Notes under the pieces: generated by a model | Told to the model about the DNA's origin: nothing | The model's input: the letters and a program-made list of their open reading frames with translations, nothing else | The model's database searches: none | Translations under genes and position numbers: made by a program | Source: PGZG01 sp040235405 | GTDB taxonomy: Bacteria; Pseudomonadota; Gammaproteobacteria; Pseudomonadales; Alcanivoracaceae | DNA length: 26,871 nucleotides | Assembly (NCBI GenBank): GCA_040235405.1 | Contig: JBECKT010000017.1 | Location: 1 to 26,871 of the forward strand | Reading direction: 5' to 3' | Part shown: positions 1-5,740 of the stretch, one piece after another | Position numbering within the stretch: the stretch's first letter is position 1 | How the letters are laid out: each line of letters begins with the position of its first letter

Positions 1-53
1 TGCAGGGCATCGGCGACGCTCTGGATCACGTCGTCCTGGCGAATAACCGTCAT
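1..53 (-). CDS. fumA: Class I fumarate hydratase, N-terminal 17 codons only (runs off left edge)
   Basis: The minus strand opens with ATG at position 53 and reads MTVIRQDDVIQSVADAL before leaving the window. This resembles the N-terminus of the iron-sulfur class I fumarases of Pseudomonas and relatives as I remember them; those enzymes interconvert fumarate and malate in the TCA cycle. A GGAG Shine-Dalgarno lies 6 bases upstream of the ATG, and a perfect TATAAT lies about 33 bases upstream, so the start is well supported. The product name rests on only 17 residues and is therefore moderate. The gene is divergent from the dehydratase-family gene that follows. Confidence 0.65.
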   Translation of the reverse strand, partial: MTVIRQDDVIQSVADAL

Positions 54-85
54 GGCGGGCTCCGGGTGGCAGGCTTGGGGCCGCG

Positions 86-91
86 ATTATA
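86..91 (-). promoter_or_regulatory. Candidate -10 box for the leftward fumarase gene
   Basis: The minus strand reads TATAAT here, an exact sigma-70 -10 consensus, 32 bases from the start codon at 53 and with a good GGAG ribosome site in between. The -35 region at the expected spacing (about 109-115) is poor, so either an activator helps or the match is fortuitous. The site lies in the divergent gap shared with the rightward gene. Confidence 0.45.
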
Positions 92-241
92 GCGGATTGA
101 CCTACCCGGATGGCGACCCTGACGCCCCGTTTCCTGTCATCTGAGGACATTGCCTTCCCGGACACGGGGTCTACCATGGTGCGACCAGTGAGTCACCCGA
201 CCCGCCAACAAGAACAAGCCAGGAACAAGCCGGAGAGCCCG

Positions 242-1753
242 ATGAACGCCGTGACCCCGATCAAAGCCCGCCGCGAGGAAACCGCCGCTGAACGCTGGGC
301 GCGCATGCCCGTGATCAAAACCGGCGAGGACTACCTGCAGAGCCTGCGCGGTCGTGGCACCCGCCTGTTCCTGTTCGGTGAGCTGATCGATGAGCCGGCC
401 GATCACCCGATGATCAAGCCGTCCATTAATGCCCTGCGCGCCAGTTACGATCTGGCCATTGAAGACCCGGAGCTGGCCACCGCGTTTTCGCCGCTGATCA
501 ACGCTCAGGTCAATCGTTTCCTGCATATCGTCGAATCGCCGGCGGACCTGGTGATGAAGAACAAGATGCAGCGTCGCATGGGCCAGATTACCGGCACCTG
601 TTTCCAGCGCTGCACCGGTCTCGACACCATTTCCGTGTTGCACTCGATCACCTTTGAGATGGATCAGAAGCACGGCACTTCCTACCACCAGCGTTACCTT
701 GACTGGCTGAAGCTGGCGCAGCAGAAAAATATTCTGATCGCCGCGGCCATGACCGACCCCAAGGGCGATCGCTCCAAGCGTCCGCATGAACAGGCCGATC
801 CGGACATGTTCATGCATGTCTCCGGCCGCAACGACAAGGGCATTTTTGTCCGTGGCGCCAAGGCGCATATGACCGGTGGCTGGAATCAGCACTGGATCTG
901 CGTGATGCCGACCATGAACCTGACCGAAGAAGATAAAAACTATGCCGTGGTCGGCATGATCCCGGGTGATGCCGAGGGCCTGACCTATATCTACGGCCGC
1001 CAGAGCTGTGACACCCGCTCGATGGAAGCCGGTGATATCGATCAGGGCAATGCCCAGTACGGTGGTCAGGAAGTGCTGGTGTATTTCGATGACGTGTTCA
1101 TTCCGTGGGAACACGTGCTGATGGATGGCGAATATGAATTCGCTCAGGAAATGGTGGCCCGCTTTACTGCCTATCACCGCGCCAGTTATGTCTGCAAGAC
1201 CGGCCTTGGCGATGTGCTGGTCGGCGCGGCGGCCTCCATTGCCGAGTACAACGGCCTCGACAAGGTCAGCCATATCCGGGACAAGCTGGTGGAGATGGTG
1301 CATCTGAACGAAACCATTTATTCCAGCGGTATTGCCAGCTCTCATGAGGCGAAAAAAATGCCGAGCGGTATTTTCATGAACGACGCCATGCTGGCGAATG
1401 TCTGCAAGCACAATGTCACCCGCTTCCCTTATGAAATCTCGCGGCTGGCGCAGGATCTGGCCGGCGGCCTGATGGTGACAATGCCGAGTGAGGCGGATTA
1501 TCAGCATGAGGAAGCGGGCGAGATTATCAAGAAGTTCCTCAAGGGCCGTGATGATCTGCCGGTGGAAGACCGGATGCGGATTTTGCGTCTGATCGAGAAC
1601 ATGACGCTGGGCCGCAATGCGGTGGGTTATCTGACCGAGTCCATGCATGGCGCCGGCAGTCCGCAGGCGCAGCGGATTCAGATTTTGCGGGGCATGGAGG
1701 TCGAGAAGAAAAAGTGGCACGCCCGCAAGCTGGCTGGCATCAAACAGGCCTGA
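242..1753 (+). CDS. 4-hydroxybutyryl-CoA dehydratase / vinylacetyl-CoA isomerase family flavoprotein
   Basis: The 503-residue protein resembles AbfD of Clostridium aminobutyricum (about 490 residues) along its whole length. AbfD is an FAD and [4Fe-4S] enzyme that converts 4-hydroxybutyryl-CoA to crotonyl-CoA. Visible hallmarks are CFQRC (C120, C124), MTDPKGDR, YGRQSCDTR, the YHRASYVCK segment (H312, Y316, C318, K319), HLNETIY, RFPYEI, GGLMVTMPSEAD and ESMHGAGSPQAQR. The reading frame is open from ATG 110, but ATG 242 has a GGAG 6 bases upstream and gives the family length, so I use it. One oddity is that the stretch between the Tyr and Cys of the cluster-binding segment is one residue shorter than in AbfD. 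No CoA-transferase or other 4-hydroxybutyrate gene lies nearby, so the substrate is unproven; a divergent acyl-CoA substrate is possible. The family call is firm, the reaction less so. Confidence 0.8.
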   Translation: MNAVTPIKARREETAAERWARMPVIKTGEDYLQSLRGRGTRLFLFGELIDEPADHPMIKPSINALRASYDLAIEDPELATAFSPLINAQVNRFLHIVESPADLVMKNKMQRRMGQITGTCFQRCTGLDTISVLHSITFEMDQKHGTSYHQRYLDWLKLAQQKNILIAAAMTDPKGDRSKRPHEQADPDMFMHVSGRNDKGIFVRGAKAHMTGGWNQHWICVMPTMNLTEEDKNYAVVGMIPGDAEGLTYIYGRQSCDTRSMEAGDIDQGNAQYGGQEVLVYFDDVFIPWEHVLMDGEYEFAQEMVARFTAYHRASYVCKTGLGDVLVGAAASIAEYNGLDKVSHIRDKLVEMVHLNETIYSSGIASSHEAKKMPSGIFMNDAMLANVCKHNVTRFPYEISRLAQDLAGGLMVTMPSEADYQHEEAGEIIKKFLKGRDDLPVEDRMRILRLIENMTLGRNAVGYLTESMHGAGSPQAQRIQILRGMEVEKKKWHARKLAGIKQA

Positions 1754-1757
1754 CCAC

Positions 1758-1781
1758 GTAGGAGCGGTCGACCGACCGCGA
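1758..1781 (+). repeat. REP element, copy 1, with GTAG head
   Basis: The sequence is GTAGGAGCGGTCGA, then C, then CGACCGCGA: a GTAG head followed by a GCGGTCG/CGACCGC stem. It starts 4 bases after the stop codon of the dehydratase-family gene. It differs from copy 2 (3133-3156) at a single base, in the centre of the palindrome. Known REP elements of the class mobilised by REP-associated tyrosine transposases (RAYTs) have a GTAG-like head next to an imperfect palindrome; membership here is inferred. No RAYT gene is in the window. Confidence 0.7.
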
Positions 1782-1817
1782 ACAGCACTTGAGGCCTGGC
1801 GTGGCAGTGAACGTCCC

Positions 1818-1931
1818 GGCTTGAGTGCCTGTCAGGGGTTGCCGGGACACGCCGTGAACCCGTCCCTGGGGGCTTGTGTTCGACATCCATGTCTCACACA
1901 GTCCCGGCAACCCCTGACAGGCACTCAAGCC
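1818..1931. repeat. 114-bp element with 31-bp perfect inverted repeats
   Basis: The left arm 1818-1848 and the right arm 1901-1931 are exact reverse complements over 31 bp, around a 52-base spacer. The core of the arms is GTGCCTGTCAGGGGTTGCC and its complement. The spacer can fold further: GACAT-CC-ATGTC at 1882-1893 is flanked by TGTG and CACA. No open reading frame of interest and no T tract follows the stem, so it is not an ordinary terminator. It could be a MITE-like or BIME-like mobile repeat or a structured RNA element; target-site duplications are not obvious. It lies in the gap between the dehydratase-family gene and rdgC. Confidence 0.75.
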
Positions 1932-2044
1932 TCACATCCTGCCTTTTAAAGCCCTCTCCTCTTTTCTATTTCTGTTGTCTTTTTTGTCAGGCTTTTTGCT
2001 TCACCCCTGACGCGCGGCGGCACGGTCTCTCCGTTGGGAGTGAA

Positions 2045-2114
2045 CGCCACCACATCCGCAGGGTGACCTGAAGTGGAGCGAAGCGGAACAGTCAGCCCGG
2101 AGGATGTGGCGGCG
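2045..2114. repeat. Structured intergenic element with a 13-base inverted repeat (12 paired) and an inner hairpin
   Basis: Arms 2045-2057 and 2102-2114 pair at 12 of 13 positions (core CCACATCC / GGATGTGG). Inside sits a small perfect hairpin, CAGG-GTGA-CCTG at 2059-2070, and a purine-rich stretch with GGAGCGAAGCGGAAC. Together they could form a branched structure upstream of rdgC. The rest of the 473-base gap (1755-2227) holds the two repeats described above, then a pyrimidine-rich, AT-richer tract at about 1938-2010 and an undistinguished stretch from 2115 to the rdgC start. I see no gene there. Confidence 0.45.
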
Positions 2115-2227
2115 GTTGCGCCCCGGCACGATTGTGAAGTTAATAGCGGTTTCGAAGCAACAAGTTGAGCCCCCGCTCCCACTCCATTAAGGTGGCCACC
2201 CCAGCCACAGCCACCCGGTTTACCTTC

Positions 2228-3136
2228 ATGTGGATCCGCAATCTCTGCGTTTACCAAAGTGCCGACCCGTTTCCCTGGTCTGCCCACGAACTTGATGAAA
2301 AACTGAACAGCCTGCGCTGTCCGAAAATCAGCCAGCAACAGCTCAATGTCGACGGTTTCGTGCCGCCACTGAAGGCGTATGACAACCTGATTCACGCCAC
2401 CGACAACCTGCTCTACGGCGTCTGGCAGGAAACCGGCCGGCTGCTGCCCGGTGGTGTTATCAAGGAAGAACTCGAAGAGCGGCTCGACGCCATTGAAGCG
2501 CGTGACGGCCGCCGGCCCGGTCGCAAGGAAAAAGCGGCGCTGAAAGATGAAATCACCTTCGAGCTGATGCCGCGGGCCTTTACTCGCCAGCGTCGGGTCG
2601 GCTTTCTGATTGATCTGAATGCCAAACGCATTCTGGTCGACAGCTCGTCCGAGAATCGCGCCGAACAGGTGATCTCCTGCCTGCGCAAGGCGCTTGGCAG
2701 CCTGCCGGTAACGCGCGCTGCTGCCGAGGTGTCGCCGGCCATGCTGATGACCGAGTGGCTGAAGCAGCCGCAGCAGCTGCCGCACGGTTTCGGTCTGGGC
2801 GATCGCTGCGAACTGAAAGGCACTGGCGAAGAAGCCGCCAGCGTGCGCTTCACCTCGTTCGATCTTGGCCAGGAAGAAATACTCAAGCATATCGAGGCTG
2901 GCATGCAGGTGGTGAAGCTGAATCTGAGCTTCCGCGACGAGCTGGAGTTTGATCTGACCGATGAGATGCAGATCAAGCGCATCAAGGCGCTGGATGTGAT
3001 TCGCGAGAGTCTGGATGGCGTCGATGAGGAAGATGCGCTGGCCGAGATGATGGCGCGGATTGCGTTGCAGGGCGGGGTTTTGCGGGAGATGTTGGGGCGA
3101 TTGCGGGAGGCGTTTGGTGAGGCTCCGAACTCGTAG
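2228..3136 (+). CDS. rdgC: Recombination-associated protein RdgC
   Basis: RdgC is a nucleoid-associated ring-shaped DNA-binding protein that binds double-stranded DNA without sequence preference and restrains RecA-promoted strand exchange. The frame is open from a TTG at 2165, but the family N-terminus (M-W-F/I-K/R-N-L-x-V-Y) corresponds to MWIRNLCVYQ, so ATG 2228 is the start. That gives 302 residues, matching the roughly 303 of E. coli. Family-like segments include GFVPPL near residue 45, GRKEKAALKDEI, LMPRAF and VGFLIDLNAKRILVDSS. No good Shine-Dalgarno precedes ATG 2228; AGGTGG at 2190 is too far upstream. The stop codon TAG is part of the GTAG head of the following REP element. The gene is monocistronic, flanked by repeats on both sides. 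Confidence 0.93.
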   Translation: MWIRNLCVYQSADPFPWSAHELDEKLNSLRCPKISQQQLNVDGFVPPLKAYDNLIHATDNLLYGVWQETGRLLPGGVIKEELEERLDAIEARDGRRPGRKEKAALKDEITFELMPRAFTRQRRVGFLIDLNAKRILVDSSSENRAEQVISCLRKALGSLPVTRAAAEVSPAMLMTEWLKQPQQLPHGFGLGDRCELKGTGEEAASVRFTSFDLGQEEILKHIEAGMQVVKLNLSFRDELEFDLTDEMQIKRIKALDVIRESLDGVDEEDALAEMMARIALQGGVLREMLGRLREAFGEAPNS

Positions 3137-3164
3137 GAGCGGTCGATCGACCGCGATTTTTTGC
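3133..3164 (+). repeat. REP element, copy 2, overlapping the rdgC stop codon and followed by a T tract
   Basis: GTAG (3133-3136), then GAGC, then the self-complementary GCGGTCGATCGACCGC (3139-3154). This is the same element as at 1758-1781 with one changed base, which makes the palindrome perfect. TAG of the head is the rdgC stop codon. The stem is followed within two bases by six T residues (3157-3162), so the element probably doubles as the intrinsic terminator of rdgC. Downstream, 3165-3239 carries only a small GGAGCGC-TTT-GCGCTCC hairpin (3205-3221). Confidence 0.7.
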
Positions 3165-3239
3165 TGCGGATCGCACAGCGCCAGCAAGTTCGTGCCAACG
3201 TCGGGGAGCGCTTTGCGCTCCTGAGGGAGGGATAGAAGG

Positions 3240-3338
3240 GAGGGTTCGAATCATGACCTCTCTCACCGCCAGATAGCAAAAGGCCCCGCAATGCGGGGCC
3301 TTTTGCTATCTGGCGGTGAGAGAGGGATTCGAACCCTC
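3240..3338. repeat. Quasi-palindrome: inverted copy of the tRNA-Ser 3' end plus its terminator
   Basis: The right arm 3293-3338 covers the T arm, 3' acceptor strand, CCA and terminator of the minus-strand tRNA-Ser. The left arm 3240-3289 is its exact inverted copy apart from a four-base insertion, ATGA, at 3253-3256. The uninterrupted inner stem is 33 bp (3257-3289 with 3293-3325) around a three-base loop, and the outer block is 13 bp (3240-3252 with 3326-3338). Similarity ends on the left at the junction of the variable arm and T stem. The left copy is thus a 3'-terminal tRNA-Ser fragment on the plus strand, too short to be a working tRNA. Confidence 0.85.
3278..3304. terminator. Bidirectional intrinsic terminator downstream of tRNA-Ser
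   Basis: GGCCCCGC (3282-3289), loop AAT, GCGGGGCC (3293-3300), with AAAA before and TTTT after, so a U tract follows the stem on either strand. On the minus strand it begins 10 to 30 bases past the tRNA CCA end. The U tract is only four long and the stem continues into the larger quasi-palindrome. Confidence 0.7.
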
Positions 3339-3401
3339 GATACGCTATTAACGTATACACACTTTCCAGGCGTGCGCCTTCAGCCACTCGGCCACCTCAC
3401 C
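3311..3401 (-). tRNA. tRNA-Ser (anticodon GGA)
   Basis: The minus strand reads GGTGAGGTGGCCGAGTGG at the 5' end, then a D arm, an anticodon stem-loop with loop CTGGAAA (anticodon GGA), a long class II variable arm (TACGTTAATAGCGTA), a T arm containing GGTTCGAATCC, and encoded CGCCA at the 3' end. The acceptor pairs as GGTGAGG with TCTCACC (one G-T wobble), and the discriminator is G, as expected for serine. It reads UCC and UCU codons. It is a single gene, not in a tRNA cluster. Confidence 0.96.
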
Positions 3402-3413
3402 GGAACCTGGATC

Positions 3414-3440
3414 AAAAACACGGCGCGAGCGCCGGTTTTT
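3414..3440. terminator. Bidirectional hairpin terminator after the nitroreductase gene
   Basis: AAAAACA, then CGGCG-CGAG-CGCCG, then GTTTTT: a GC stem flanked by A and T tracts that also pair, with one bulged base. On the minus strand it lies 14 bases past the nitroreductase stop codon and gives a U-rich tail, so it fits as that gene's terminator. It also sits between a possible tRNA-Ser promoter and the tRNA. Confidence 0.7.
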
Positions 3441-3450
3441 GAAGGCGCGT

Positions 3451-3479
3451 AGGTTACCCGAGGCTCTGCGGGGTGGCAA
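3451..3479 (-). promoter_or_regulatory. Possible promoter for tRNA-Ser
   Basis: On the minus strand, TTGCCA (3474-3479) and TAACCT (3451-3456) are separated by 17 bases and followed by the GC-rich discriminator ACGCGCC, as in many stable-RNA promoters. The -35 box matches 5 of 6, the -10 box only 3 of 6. The site overlaps the 3' end of the nitroreductase gene. A terminator-like hairpin lies in the implied leader, which weakens the case. Confidence 0.3.
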
Positions 3480-4035
3480 TCGGAAAAGCCCTGATCCAGC
3501 TGTCCGGGGATTCGATGGTGACCGTTTTGCTGCTACCAATGGGGGTACCAAGGTAGATAAAGCCGACGATCTCGTCTTCAGGGCGAAAACCCAACCGGGT
3601 TTTCAGGGTCGGGCTGAGAGCCGGCGCGCCGGTCCGCCACATGGCACCAACACCGATGGCGTGGGCGCTCAGCAGCAGGTTCTGTACTGCCGCTGCACAG
3701 GCCATGATCTGGTCGATCGCCGAGACCTTGTGCGGTGCCGAGATTTCCGCCACGACGATCAGCATGGTGGGAGCCCGCAGCGGAGCCTGACGCAGTTTCT
3801 CCAGCTGCGCCTCGTTCAGGTCGGGCTGATCCTGTTGACAGCATTGCGCCAGCATCTCACCCAGCCGGGCACGCTGATCACCCTCAACAACGATAAAACG
3901 CCATGGCCGCAGCAAACCATGGTCCGGCGCCCGCACTGCCGCTGTCAGCAACTGCTGCAGCTGCTCCGCAGACGGCCCCGGGGCGTCCAGTCGCGGGCAG
4001 GATACCCGGCCAAGAATTGCAGTCTGAATATCCAT
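3454..4035 (-). CDS. YdjA-like FMN-dependent nitroreductase family protein
   Basis: A 193-residue protein of the small nitroreductase family, most like E. coli YdjA (about 183 residues). These are homodimeric FMN enzymes that use NAD(P)H; the physiological substrate is usually unknown. Supporting segments are RAPDHGLLRPWRF (FMN-binding N-terminal region), RAPTMLIVVAE, HKVSAIDQ, GAMWRTG and VGFIYLGTP near the C-terminus. The frame is open from an ATG at 4062, but the family begins M-D-(A/I)-(L/Q), which fits ATG 4035. GGAG lies 5 bases before it, and an adjacent ATG at 4038 is equally possible. The gene is alone on its strand and divergent from the cyclase gene; the minus strand carries TACAAT at 4062-4067 as a possible -10 box with a poor -35. 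A terminator follows the stop. Confidence 0.85.
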   Translation of the reverse strand: MDIQTAILGRVSCPRLDAPGPSAEQLQQLLTAAVRAPDHGLLRPWRFIVVEGDQRARLGEMLAQCCQQDQPDLNEAQLEKLRQAPLRAPTMLIVVAEISAPHKVSAIDQIMACAAAVQNLLLSAHAIGVGAMWRTGAPALSPTLKTRLGFRPEDEIVGFIYLGTPIGSSKTVTIESPDSWIRAFPIATPQSLG

Positions 4036-4134
4036 CATCGCTCCGGCAAAGGAAGCCGGCATTGTACCGGAGCAGGTCAGCTGATGGGCAGAGCGCGTTC
4101 TACGCCTTCTTTCCTAGCTGCAATGCGGTTAACC

Positions 4135-4162
4135 TTCACCTATCCGGCCCAGCCGTTACAAT
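4135..4162 (+). promoter_or_regulatory. Candidate sigma-70 promoter for the adenylate cyclase-transporter pair
   Basis: TTCACC (4135-4140), a 16-base spacer and TACAAT (4157-4162) lie 30 bases before ATG 4193. Box matches are 4 of 6 and 5 of 6. It is the best match in the divergent gap between the nitroreductase and cyclase genes. Confidence 0.45.
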
Positions 4163-4192
4163 TCGCGCCAGACAAGAGTGATCCGGAACACC

Positions 4193-5740
4193 ATGAAGGC
4201 CAGCCCGACCCCCGGTAAGCGACGCCGTATTGATGAAGATCCGCAGGCCCACAGCCGGCGGATGGCGAACTATATCCGTATGCTGGAGTTCATCGTTGCC
4301 GTACTGCTGCTGTCGATTGGGATCCAGCAGCGTGTCTATCCGTTTGACTATCTGCTGATTCTGGCGCTGCTGCTGGCCTACCCGCTGGTGGCCCAGATCA
4401 TTGCCGCCTACATGGAACGCAAGGGTCAGCGTCAGCAGGAAACCAGTCGGGTGTTAGTACAGCTCGACGCCATTCTGATCGGCATGGCAATTGCTGCCCT
4501 GCACTTCTCGCTGGTGCCCTCCATGGCACTGCTGATTATTGTCCACGCCAACGCCGTCACCAGCGGCGGTTTGTATATCTGGCTGATGAATATTTTCGGC
4601 ACCGTGGCTGGCGCGGTGGCCGGCAGCCTGGTGCTCGGATTTCACATCCTGCCGGTGGAGCAAACCCCCGTTATTCTGACGTTAATGTCGATGATGGGTA
4701 TGGGCCTGTTTGTCGGTGCGTCCGCATTCCAGTCGCACAGCCAGACCCGCATTCTGCTCGGCGCCCAGGCGCACATGGCCCGGCAACAGAAGCAGGCGGT
4801 GGAACTGTCACGCAAACTGGCCAAATATCTGTCACCGCAAATATGGGGCTCGCTGTTCTCGGGCAAACGCGATGCCAAGGTCGAAACACGACGTAAAAAG
4901 CTCACCGTGTTCTTTTCCGACATCAAGGGCTTCAGCAACATGTCTGAAGAGTTGCCGCTTGATGTGCTGACGAAAATGCTGAACACCTATCTCAGCGAAA
5001 TGACCCGCATCGCCAGTCACCATGGCGGCACGGTCGACAAGTTTATCGGCGATTCGGTGATGGTGTTTTTCGGCGATCCGAACAGCAAGGGCTCGAAGGA
5101 AGATGCCACCGCCTGTGTCGCCATGGCAATCGACATGCAGAAACAGATGAAGCTGCTGCGCCAGCGCTGGAAACGGGAAGGCATTGAACACAAGCTGGAA
5201 ATCCGGATCGGTATCAATACCGGTTACTGCACGGTGGGCAACTTCGGCACCGATACCCGCCTCGATTACACCATTCTCGGTACCGACGTGAATCTGGCCA
5301 GCCGACTTGAGTCCGCCTGCCGCCCCGGCCATATTCTGATTTCCCAGGCCACTCATGAGCTGGTCAAGGACCGGATCATGTGCCGGGCCATGGGTGAAAT
5401 TCAGGCAAAAGGCTTCAACCGTCCGATCTCGGTATATGAAGTCTCGGAAATGAAGGCCCGGGCCGGTAGCGGCGCCGGTTTCCTGTCACTGGAAGCGCCC
5501 GGATTTGCGATTCACATGGACCTGCCCAAAGTGCGCAATTTCGACAAGAAACGTATTCTGATCAGCCTCGCCACAGGGGCAACCGGGCTGAAGAAAGGCG
5601 AGGATACCCGCATTGATCTCGACGCTCAGGGTTTCTCCCTGCACATCGACAGCTCCAGCATAAGTGATCGTGACAAAAGCAAAATCATGGAAGTGCTCGG
5701 ACGCACGGCAATGACGGTCAAGGACCGTCTGATCGTCTGA
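4193..5740 (+). CDS. cyaB: Membrane-bound class III adenylate cyclase (MASE2-CyaB type)
   Basis: A 515-residue protein that makes cAMP from ATP. Residues 25-190 hold about six hydrophobic segments resembling the MASE2 sensor of Pseudomonas aeruginosa CyaB. The class III catalytic domain follows: metal-binding aspartates D243 (FFSDIKGF) and D287 (KFIGDSVMVFFG), K283 and T364 at the usual adenine-contacting positions, and N367 and R371 in VNLASRLE. GINTGYCTVGNFG closely matches CyaB as I recall it. The C-terminus carries two copies of a motif, GFAIHMD...DKKRI and GFSLHID...DKSKI (about 5501 and 5630 onward). GTG 4178 in frame is an alternative start; ATG 4193 has GGAA 4 bases upstream and is preferred. 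The stop overlaps the next gene by one base, so the two are probably co-translated. No CRP gene or clear CRP site is seen. Confidence 0.9.
   Translation: MKASPTPGKRRRIDEDPQAHSRRMANYIRMLEFIVAVLLLSIGIQQRVYPFDYLLILALLLAYPLVAQIIAAYMERKGQRQQETSRVLVQLDAILIGMAIAALHFSLVPSMALLIIVHANAVTSGGLYIWLMNIFGTVAGAVAGSLVLGFHILPVEQTPVILTLMSMMGMGLFVGASAFQSHSQTRILLGAQAHMARQQKQAVELSRKLAKYLSPQIWGSLFSGKRDAKVETRRKKLTVFFSDIKGFSNMSEELPLDVLTKMLNTYLSEMTRIASHHGGTVDKFIGDSVMVFFGDPNSKGSKEDATACVAMAIDMQKQMKLLRQRWKREGIEHKLEIRIGINTGYCTVGNFGTDTRLDYTILGTDVNLASRLESACRPGHILISQATHELVKDRIMCRAMGEIQAKGFNRPISVYEVSEMKARAGSGAGFLSLEAPGFAIHMDLPKVRNFDKKRILISLATGATGLKKGEDTRIDLDAQGFSLHIDSSSISDRDKSKIMEVLGRTAMTVKDRLIV

Noticed and set aside
110..241. 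Extra 44 N-terminal codons on the dehydratase-family protein from ATG 110
   Set aside because: No ribosome site at 110, no family match in the extension, and a good GGAG before ATG 242.
137..1720. Long minus-strand open frame opposite the dehydratase-family gene
   Set aside because: Its translation is His- and Gln-rich low-complexity sequence with no family resemblance, typical of the antisense shadow of a GC-rich gene; the plus-strand protein has clear family motifs throughout.
1946..3187. Minus-strand frame over rdgC and the intergenic gap
   Set aside because: The part opposite rdgC mirrors its codons. The part at 1946-2160 reads as a plausible peptide, but has no start or ribosome site of its own and is made of the repeat elements.
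3205..3221. GGAGCGC-TTT-GCGCTCC hairpin as a terminator
   Set aside because: No T tract on either strand; probably part of the repeat material downstream of rdgC.
3240..3338. Attachment site of an integrated element at tRNA-Ser
   Set aside because: The copied tRNA end is inverted and joined through the terminator loop, no integrase gene is nearby, and the two copies are only a few bases apart.
2413..3387. Minus-strand frame running from the tRNA-Ser across rdgC
   Set aside because: It starts inside the tRNA gene and crosses the terminator and REP; Ser- and Arg-rich shadow translation.
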